DNA of 64,000 nucleotides, taken from NCBI GenBank assembly GCA_017433855.1, contig JAFRGM010000006.1:1-64000 (forward strand). The letters are read 5' to 3'. The DNA comes from Candidatus Saccharimonadota bacterium (GTDB lineage Bacteria; Patescibacteriota; Saccharimonadia; Saccharimonadales; Saccharimonadaceae). The position numbers and the translations under genes are program-made. The notes under the pieces were generated by a model. It made no database searches and was not told where the DNA came from. It was given only the letters and a program-made list of their open reading frames with translations. This document shows positions 58,425 through 64,000 of the stretch, piece by piece (the first letter of the stretch is position 1; the number at the start of each line of letters is the position of its first letter).

Positions 58425-59438
58425 TCATACATGGCGAATTTTTTTGCGCAAAGTCTCCACCAGCCAGTCCAAACGGTATTTGATTGGCTTTAGCACCAAG
58501 TCGTGTGCTGGCGTATATTTTAATTCTTCGCAACCAAACGACCGCTTAAACTCGCTAACACCATAAAACCGGTGCTTGGTCTCTTCTGGTCCCACAATCC
58601 CCCATAAATTATAACGTATGCAACCGCGTTTTCTAGCCTCATCCATCGCCGCAAGGTGCAAAAGTGGCGCCGCGGAGTATTTTGTGCCAAGCTCAGACGA
58701 CACACCATAATGATAACTCGCCTCTGCCCCATAGAAAATCATAAAGTTTTGCGCCAAAATCTCACCATCTTTACGCGCAGTATAGATTAAAACCTCACCG
58801 CCACGATTGAAGGCCTCAAATTGCTTGGTCAAAAAATCACTAGAGAAAGCCACATATTTTTGCCGCTCTGCGTGGAGTTTTTCTAGCCTGCAAAAATCTT
58901 CAATTGCCTTAGTAGTGCTAGATGCTTCAATTGCTATGTTGTTTTTCTCTGCCTTGCGCAATTTGCGACGAAACCCCTGTGAAGCTCCCGCTAAAATCTC
59001 TTCCTGGCTTCGTGTCAAATCCAAAACCCCGGCATATTCTACAGATAGATACATTGGCGCCTTTTTGAAGCCAAAACTTTCCAGCGCGCTAAGGCTTTCG
59101 CGCGAAACCGGCCACTGCGGGCGTACTCGCACAAACACGCACTCGTTTTTAATACCCTCAGCACGAATATCGGCAAAAACTTCGGCGCCCAGATCTTTGT
59201 TTTTTAGGTCATAAAGCGGCCCACCGGCAATCGCAAGATACCGGCCGCGCCGCGCTGTTTCTACTACCCCAGCGTAAGCCCCCACTATCTTGCCTTCTCT
59301 GTAAAACAGCTTTCTGACGACTTTTTTGCCCCGCATTTTATGAAACTCGTAAAAATCCCAGGATTGCAAAAAATTCGCCTCTTTCCTTGCCGCTACAAAA
59401 CCATCCCATGCCTCGCGCGATTTGGCGTCCTCTATCAT
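58425..59438 (-). CDS. FemX/FemAB-like peptidoglycan bridge aminoacyltransferase 1
   Basis: The protein has 337 residues. The pattern N-F-L-Q-S-W-D-F-Y-E-F near 23, G-G-P-L-Y near 72, and the late Y-N-L-W-G-I and F-K-R-S-F-G segments are typical of the FemABX family (two GNAT domains). These enzymes add amino acids from aminoacyl-tRNA to the lipid II stem peptide. AAGGAGG precedes ATG 59438, which overlaps the stop of the paralogue by 4 bp. It is the last gene of the reverse-strand wall operon. Confidence 0.85.
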   Translation of the reverse strand: MIEDAKSREAWDGFVAARKEANFLQSWDFYEFHKMRGKKVVRKLFYREGKIVGAYAGVVETARRGRYLAIAGGPLYDLKNKDLGAEVFADIRAEGIKNECVFVRVRPQWPVSRESLSALESFGFKKAPMYLSVEYAGVLDLTRSQEEILAGASQGFRRKLRKAEKNNIAIEASSTTKAIEDFCRLEKLHAERQKYVAFSSDFLTKQFEAFNRGGEVLIYTARKDGEILAQNFMIFYGAEASYHYGVSSELGTKYSAAPLLHLAAMDEARKRGCIRYNLWGIVGPEETKHRFYGVSEFKRSFGCEELKYTPAHDLVLKPIKYRLDWLVETLRKKIRHV

Positions 59439-60415
59439 AAATGCCTCCTTTTCTTCCTAGCCATCTCAACCACATAATCTTTTAGGTACCCCACATGCGA
59501 GAAAATTAAATCATGCGCTGGCACAAACTCTACCACCTTGCCGCCAAACCCAGTCTTAAAAGTGGTAACACCGGCATAGCGATGCTGTGGTTGGCCCGCC
59601 GGGGCGATTCCCCAAAGATTAAACCTTTGGTAACCCTGCGCTTTCAAATCTTGTGTGACCTGCCAGAGCAGCGCGTATGCGCCAGGGAGCTTGCGGTTCA
59701 AATCCGTAGAGGCGGCTTCGTAGTAATCGCCCTCTAGCCCCATCCTAATCACTAGGCCATATGCAATCGGCTCATTTTCGGCGGTTAGTGCCTTATAAAT
59801 TGTAATCATATCGTCAAAAGCCGCCCGTTCTGCCAAGAGAGTCTTAAGAGATGGCGGCACGAAACCCTGTCGCTTGGCGGTTTCGGCCTGAACTCTCTGA
59901 AACTCCCTAAAGTCTGCTTCAGTGTTGCTACTCACAACGTGGATGCCAAGTTTTTCTGCTCGCCGTACCTCATAGCGTGTCTGTCGTCGCATATCAGCCA
60001 ACAGCTCCTCGAGAGAATGTGTTAAATCTAGTATCACCGTATGTTCTGCCGCGAGGTGCATTGGGGCTGGCTTATATTTGAGCCGGTCTAACATCTCTAG
60101 GTTCTGAGCGGTAGCCTCTATCTGTGGTCTAATCCGCGCAAACACACATTTTTCGCGTTTACCTAGCTCCTCAATCCGTCGTGTTGCGTTGGTCACTATG
60201 TCTGGGTTACTCCAATCTAGAAGCGGACCACACGGTATTTCAAGATACCGTCCACGTTTGGCATCCCGCACAATCATTAGTGCCCACCCTGCCCCCTCAA
60301 AATCATCATAAATTACCTTGGCGCCAAGCTGTTTATTCATTTCACCATATTCCGGAGATTGCAAAAAATTCGCTTCTGGGTGTTTTTCTAAAACTTCTCG
60401 CCACTTATCTTGCAT
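59435..60415 (-). CDS. FemX/FemAB-like peptidoglycan bridge aminoacyltransferase 2
   Basis: The protein has 326 residues from ATG 60415 (GGAGG 5 nt upstream; an in-frame ATG at 60427 overlaps this site). It is paralogous to the next gene: N-F-L-Q-S-P-E-Y-G-E near 17, I-P-C-G-P-L-L near 65, F-N-L-W-G-I-A near 268 and F-K-T-G-F-G near 290. Two tandem enzymes suggest a bridge of at least two residues, or two specificities. The start overlaps the end of the aminotransferase gene by 11 bp. Confidence 0.85.
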   Translation of the reverse strand: MQDKWREVLEKHPEANFLQSPEYGEMNKQLGAKVIYDDFEGAGWALMIVRDAKRGRYLEIPCGPLLDWSNPDIVTNATRRIEELGKREKCVFARIRPQIEATAQNLEMLDRLKYKPAPMHLAAEHTVILDLTHSLEELLADMRRQTRYEVRRAEKLGIHVVSSNTEADFREFQRVQAETAKRQGFVPPSLKTLLAERAAFDDMITIYKALTAENEPIAYGLVIRMGLEGDYYEAASTDLNRKLPGAYALLWQVTQDLKAQGYQRFNLWGIAPAGQPQHRYAGVTTFKTGFGGKVVEFVPAHDLIFSHVGYLKDYVVEMARKKRRHL

Positions 60416-61604
60416 TCTTGCCTCCATAGGTTAAATGTTTTTGCACAATTTTGCGCGCCTCGGCCAAATCTGACCGAGTGTAATAGGTTGGAAAATTGAT
60501 AATTTGTCGCGCTACCTCTGCTGCTACTGGGCATTTGGACTCATCAAAATCTGCTTTCTTGTAATACCGCTCTGGCGCGATCGGTGTTTCGTACCAAAAT
60601 CCCGCAAAATGGTACCCAGCGCGTTTCAGCTTATCTAATACTAGGGCGCGGTCGTCAACCAAGTAGAACTCCCTTAGTGGCGCCTCACCACTCGTATTTA
60701 GTGCCTTGAGTTGTCTTAAAGCCAGCTTAGCTTCGGCCGGTGTAAGGGTTTTGTCTAACTCTAACTTATTATCCGCAGACTTTTCTACCAGATGTAGTTT
60801 TAGAGCCACCCGCATACATAACCCGCCTAGGTGCACATAAGATAGCCCTCGCACTGCCCCAGCTATCAATGGGTAGATTCTACCCCTTATTCTATCAGAC
60901 ATTTTCGGCAATTTCTTCGGCGCCCGAATCGTAGTTTTACAGGGGTAGCGTAATACCACGGCTCCACCACTAATCGTGTCTATAGACTTATCCTTCCCAA
61001 AAGATAATACGCTGGCCGCCCCTATAGTGCCGGCTTCGCGCCCATCGGCATATTTTATACCGGCGCAATGCGCTAAATCTTCAATAATCATCAACCCATG
61101 CTTTCCGGCAAACCGCTCCACCGCCTTAATATCCACCGGATTGCCAAGCGTATTTTGGATAATAATACCAGAGATAATAGGGGTTGCCTGGGTAGCGTCT
61201 GCATGGGCGGGTGACGCCGCTTGGGGGACCCCCGCGCCAGCTGGCGTGGGGGAAGATGCGGCGGCAGGACCCGCCCAGAGCTTATTTAACGTTTCGGCAT
61301 CATAATTCAGCGTTTCTCGGTTGATATCCGCATAAATCGGCACTAGCCCCGCCGCCCGCACCGCCTCTATCACCGCATAGCAAGTAAAACCGTTTACAAT
61401 AATACCGTCACCCCTTGTAAAATAGGCTTTTAGCGCCATAGCAAGCGCACTACGGCCATTCTTAGTTAAAACCGCCTTACCACCGTATTTTTGGCCCAAA
61501 TAGCTAGAAAGGGCCTCTAAGTCGCTCTGGCGGCCTCTTGCTAAGAGGTGCCGCCACCCGTGACGTAATTTGGCGTTTAATCCTAAATAATAGTGTTTCT
61601 TCAT
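60405..61604 (-). CDS. DegT/DnrJ-type PLP aminotransferase-like protein with in-frame insert
   Basis: The protein has 399 residues. It has T-K-N-G-R-S-A-L near 46, the D-L-A-H-C-A-G cofactor-ring aspartate near 175, and S-F-G-K-D-K-S near 203 with the likely PLP lysine, followed by G-G-A-V-V. The family makes or modifies amino sugars, or uses other amino donors. Residues ~110-134 are encoded by a palindromic repeat between a beta strand and the core. It lies in the wall operon between a hydrolase and the FemX-like genes, so a role in an envelope sugar is likely. Confidence 0.75.
   Translation of the reverse strand: MKKHYYLGLNAKLRHGWRHLLARGRQSDLEALSSYLGQKYGGKAVLTKNGRSALAMALKAYFTRGDGIIVNGFTCYAVIEAVRAAGLVPIYADINRETLNYDAETLNKLWAGPAAASSPTPAGAGVPQAASPAHADATQATPIISGIIIQNTLGNPVDIKAVERFAGKHGLMIIEDLAHCAGIKYADGREAGTIGAASVLSFGKDKSIDTISGGAVVLRYPCKTTIRAPKKLPKMSDRIRGRIYPLIAGAVRGLSYVHLGGLCMRVALKLHLVEKSADNKLELDKTLTPAEAKLALRQLKALNTSGEAPLREFYLVDDRALVLDKLKRAGYHFAGFWYETPIAPERYYKKADFDESKCPVAAEVARQIINFPTYYTRSDLAEARKIVQKHLTYGGKNAR
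61205..61276. repeat. Palindromic coding-insert element in the aminotransferase gene
   Basis: The 72-bp element has 8-bp terminal inverted repeats GGGCGGGT (61205-61212) and ACCCGCCC (61269-61276), GCCGC/GCGGC inside, and a perfect CGCCAGCTGGCG centre. Its arms are identical to those in topA; only the central ~16 bp differ. It keeps the reading frame and gives A-G-P-A-A-A-S-S-P ... G-V-P-Q-A-A-S-P-A in the protein. Confidence 0.75.
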
Positions 61605-61620
61605 GTCTGTAGCACCTCTG

Positions 61621-62301
61621 TTACTTTAAGTGCGACATTAGCTTCACAAGTGCCCTTGCTAGCCCCTCGGGGTCCGCAATATATGGCGCGTGTGTCCAAT
61701 TCGCGTAAAATTTCAGTTCTGCATTGGGTAATTTTTCATACATTGCCGTCCCCTGGCGCGGCGGTGTAATGGTATCCTTTTTTCCCCACAAGATAAAGGT
61801 CTTGGTCTCTACTTTGCTAAAGTCTAGGTTTTTGTCGGACTCAAGCATATTAGATAGGGTAACCTTCATATTCTCTGGCGCTTTGGAATAATCTGTTGTG
61901 CCAGTTAATCTGTGGAACACCTTGTCTATGAGTGGTATTTTCTTGAGTGGTTTCCCTAGTTTTGCAAGCGCCCCCACTAGTTTTTTGCGAGAAGAGGCCT
62001 CGTAAATACCAGCGCTATCTAGTAGTATTAAATATTTGAGCTTGTCGGGCCGCTTGGCACAGAGGTTTAAGAGTATTCTGCCGCCGTTAGAATGTCCCAA
62101 AGCAATCGCACCGTCTGGAATCTGCGTGTCCGCCCACTGTACATAATCATCAATCGTCCATACCTTATCGCTTGGTTCAGTCAGCCCAGGCACTTTGAGC
62201 ATTTTTACCCTAATGCCATGTCGCTTGAGTAGTTCTAGAGTTTTACTCCATGGCTCCACCGTGTATGTCCAACCGTGAATAATGTATAAATCTACGCTCA
62301 T
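61621..62301 (-). CDS. Alpha/beta hydrolase
   Basis: The protein has 226 residues from ATG 62301. The nucleophile elbow is G-H-S-N-G-G near 71 (Ser), the acid D in L-W-G-K-K-D-T near 178 and the His in W-T-H-A-P-Y near 205. The N-terminal Y-I-I-H-G-W forms the oxyanion loop. The substrate is unknown. Its ATG overlaps the stop of the Mur ligase gene (ATGA), and the aminotransferase gene follows after 16 bp. Confidence 0.85.
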   Translation of the reverse strand: MSVDLYIIHGWTYTVEPWSKTLELLKRHGIRVKMLKVPGLTEPSDKVWTIDDYVQWADTQIPDGAIALGHSNGGRILLNLCAKRPDKLKYLILLDSAGIYEASSRKKLVGALAKLGKPLKKIPLIDKVFHRLTGTTDYSKAPENMKVTLSNMLESDKNLDFSKVETKTFILWGKKDTITPPRQGTAMYEKLPNAELKFYANWTHAPYIADPEGLARALVKLMSHLK

Positions 62302-63572
62302 GAATCTAGTCCCCATTTCTTGCGACGCGCCCTAGCGGCCTTATCGCGACGGCATAGCCGTTTGGCATCTTTTGGATTGGCAAGTAACTTCTCAATAATC
62401 CATTCAAGATACTGGCTTCCCTTGAAAAATACCGTTTCATTACCGCGGATGCGTTTTTCAATATAGGCTAAAGCCTTGCGGGGGTCCGTAGTGGCCACCG
62501 CCGATACCCCCAGCTCCTTGAGGCGCGGTGCCGTATATTCTTTGGTGCGACGCCCCACTAACACCACTCGGTCCGGTTTTGTGTCGGCAATTAGCTCGGC
62601 GAGCCGTTTGTGCTCTTCGCCCTCCATCTCGCCTTGGTCTACGATATCACCAATCACCAGCCACTTTTTCTCGGCGTGCATCCGTTTCATCATATCAAGA
62701 GCAGATTTCATAGAAATCATGTGTGCGTTATAACTACTGTCTATAATTGCAATGCCCTTTTTGCCTTCAAAATAAGCACAACGCCCAGGCGCAATCTCCA
62801 TACCAGTAAAATCTGGATTAAACGGCAGCCGCAAATATTTCATTAAATCTTGCAACACAAAGAGGTTAAATGCCACGTCCTTTGGTTCGGGGTGATCAAA
62901 ATGAAAAGTCGTGTCGCCATAGGTAAAATCTGTAGAATCTGGGTAGACCACGTATTTTTTTATCAGTGATTTCTTAATTGGTATCACTTTGGCTTTAATG
63001 CCGGCTGTAGCTTCTGTCATTAGCTTAGAATCGGCATCAATATAAACGCGCTTCGAGGTGTTTTTGGGCAGATTGGCAAACTCCGCTGTAATTGCCTCTG
63101 ACAAATCCTTAAACTTGCCTTCATTTACTACTTTTTCAAACTGTGCCGCGTGGCTCAGTCCAATCGACACCCAAATTGTCACCTCTGGCTTTAGCCACTG
63201 TGCTAAAAACTCTGCCTCGTGCGGGCGCTCGCCGTCAATTTCCACTACATAAAATGGCTGGCGCCGCACCCTTAGTAGCCCCAGTATTGGCGCCGCAACC
63301 AGCAGCCATATCCAACGCAACTTCGAGCCACGTACCCCCTTAAGCCCTAGGATGTCAAACGACACCCCAAAAGCCGAATTAGCATCATGCGAATAATGGG
63401 CTCTTTTCCCTATCTCATGCTCTAGCATAGTTAGCATCGTGGTCTTACCAGCCGAACCAGTCACTGCAATCACTCTTGGATGCCAACGCTTTAGGACCAT
63501 CTTAGCAAAAAACCGGAAATAATCTGCCGCTACGAAATAAAACTTCTTTTTCAGAGTAGCAATCTTGCTCAT
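62298..63572 (-). CDS. Mur ligase family protein, MurF-like
   Basis: The protein has 424 residues from ATG 63572. The ATP loop is V-T-G-S-A-G-K-T-T near 39-47, an E-I-D-G-E-R-P-H-E segment near 112, and D-S-S-Y-N-A-H near 280 corresponds to the D-x-Y-N-A/S-N-P region of MurF-type ligases. A hydrophobic segment (L-R-W-I-W-L-L-V-A-A-P-I-L-G-L-L) near 87 is not typical and may contact the membrane. It probably adds a dipeptide or amino acid to a UDP-muramyl peptide. TATAAT ends 6 nt before this ATG with TTGCGC 17 bp upstream. Confidence 0.75.
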   Translation of the reverse strand: MSKIATLKKKFYFVAADYFRFFAKMVLKRWHPRVIAVTGSAGKTTMLTMLEHEIGKRAHYSHDANSAFGVSFDILGLKGVRGSKLRWIWLLVAAPILGLLRVRRQPFYVVEIDGERPHEAEFLAQWLKPEVTIWVSIGLSHAAQFEKVVNEGKFKDLSEAITAEFANLPKNTSKRVYIDADSKLMTEATAGIKAKVIPIKKSLIKKYVVYPDSTDFTYGDTTFHFDHPEPKDVAFNLFVLQDLMKYLRLPFNPDFTGMEIAPGRCAYFEGKKGIAIIDSSYNAHMISMKSALDMMKRMHAEKKWLVIGDIVDQGEMEGEEHKRLAELIADTKPDRVVLVGRRTKEYTAPRLKELGVSAVATTDPRKALAYIEKRIRGNETVFFKGSQYLEWIIEKLLANPKDAKRLCRRDKAARARRKKWGLDS

Positions 63573-63659
63573 ACATCTATTATAACGCATATTGACATTT
63601 AGCGCAAAACATCAGATAACTATAATATATTATACCATAATTATAGATTTTTTCAAGTC

Positions 63660-63897
63660 TTGCCATTGTATCAATAGTTGGCTATAATAAAAATGTCATA
63701 GTCTAATATAAGAGCACTAGTTGTTCTGGTTATTTAATCGAATATAAAAACGGCACCACGAGTGTTCCGTATTCGATTAGTCAGCAATGGCTAGTGCGAT
63801 ATTGGACTATGACAAAACTCGCGGTGCCGTTTTTGTGCATGACCCTAATACAAGAACGGTGCCGCTCGGATTGTCACATAAAGGGTCGTGAGGCTAC
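63660..63897 (+). promoter_or_regulatory. Promoter and switch-like structured leader, copy 3
   Basis: TTGCCA (63660-63665), 17 bp, TATAAT (63683-63688); RNA start near 63695. P1 pairs 63695-63709 with 63799-63813 (15 bp, one G-U); P2 is GCACTAG/CTAGTGC (63714-63720 with 63791-63797); P3 is TAATCGAATA/TATTCGATTA (63735-63744 with 63770-63779). Loop strand A (CGGCACCACGAGT, 63751-63763) pairs with B (ACTCGCGGTGCCG, 63817-63829), followed by five T. C (CGGTGCCG, 63857-63864) competes. GACCC (63841-63845) pairs with GGGTC (63883-63887) before GAGG and ATG 63898. The stretch 63573-63659 is AT-rich with an inverted CTATAAT/ATTATAG. Confidence 0.7.
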
Positions 63898-64000
63898 ATG
63901 GTCAAACATATTAAAATAGCATTATTTATCTGCACTTTTACTTTTGTGCTACTTGGCGTAGGTAACGCATGGGGAGATTCTCGCAGCATTACGGCAAGTA
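63898..64000 (+). CDS. Third FISUMP-family surface protein, start only
   Basis: The window ends after 34 codons. The visible part is a signal peptide (M-V-K-H-I-K-I-A-L-F-I, then a hydrophobic core and G-N-A-W-G). The first residues M-V-K-H-I parallel M-V-T-H-I of the two complete FISUMP proteins, and the leader has the same architecture. The family assignment is therefore by leader and N-terminus only. Confidence 0.55.
   Translation, partial: MVKHIKIALFICTFTFVLLGVGNAWGDSRSITAS

Noticed and set aside
1-64000. CRISPR array
   Set aside because: No regularly spaced repeats of 24-40 bp with unique spacers are visible; the GTTCGG repeats are too short and too few.
1-64000. Recoded TGA (glycine) as in Gracilibacteria or Absconditabacteria
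   Set aside because: Conserved genes such as priA (17650-17652) end normally at TGA, and none needs read-through.

Overview
The window looks like a chromosome segment of a member of the Patescibacteria (Candidate Phyla Radiation), most likely a Saccharibacterium (TM7). The reasons are very compact gene packing, a moderate G+C content, the standard genetic code (TGA is used as stop), shortened versions of informational proteins (IF-2, HolA, Fmt, ribosomal protein S1), type IV secretion parts (VirB2-like pilin and a large VirD4/TraD-like ATPase), FISUMP-domain surface proteins, and almost no biosynthetic genes apart from cell wall. The assignment is inferred from gene content; no 16S rRNA gene is present. 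Layout: positions 1-7300 are an accessory, AT-richer stretch (MerR-like regulator, a frame-disrupted membrane metallopeptidase, small HTH proteins, an alarmone hydrolase, an ADP-ribosylglycohydrolase, an unknown 503-residue protein and a candidate small RNA). Positions 7300-35400 are mainly housekeeping: KGG protein, rpsA, acyl-CoA ligase, ABC exporter with a MazF-like toxin, tRNA-Asn, infB, fmt, def, priA, recJ, mscL, dnaG, rpoD, VirB2-like pilin, lipid and nucleotide kinases, polA, mutM, holA, rpsT, tRNA-Asp. At 35.4-39.2 kb lie a FISUMP surface protein, a CYTH protein and a KwaB-like DUF4868 protein. At 39.8-47.1 kb is a division and wall cluster (rsmH, ftsL-like, penicillin-binding protein, mraY, ftsW, murG, ftsQ-like). 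At 47.6-51.7 kb are the secretion ATPase and a sigma-region-4/winged-helix regulator. At 52-54 kb is a second FISUMP protein, followed by topA, dprA, a DUF308 protein, and a reverse-strand wall operon (MurF-like ligase, hydrolase, aminotransferase, two FemX-like transferases). A third FISUMP gene starts at 63898 and runs off the window. The most unusual feature is the FISUMP family. Each of the three genes is preceded by a promoter and about 200 nt of leader with the same architecture: a long stem ladder whose sequence differs completely between copies, an apical-loop strand A, a strand B directly after the ladder and followed by a U-run, a third strand C that competes for B, and a short helix closing next to the ribosome binding site. 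The two complete genes end in equal-length 180-bp tails with near-identical flanks. Between these flanks about two dozen codons differ mostly at positions 1 and 2, a pattern expected of variable regions of a diversity-generating retroelement. No reverse transcriptase or template repeat is seen in the window. Other notable patterns are a palindromic element inserted in frame in topA, an aminotransferase gene and the start of polA; pervasive leaderless promoters (TATAAT about 6 nt before ATG); a palindromic shared -10 box for dnaG and a divergent gene; two short promoter-terminator RNAs; and a switch-like leader with a 21-codon ORF before the ftsL-like gene.
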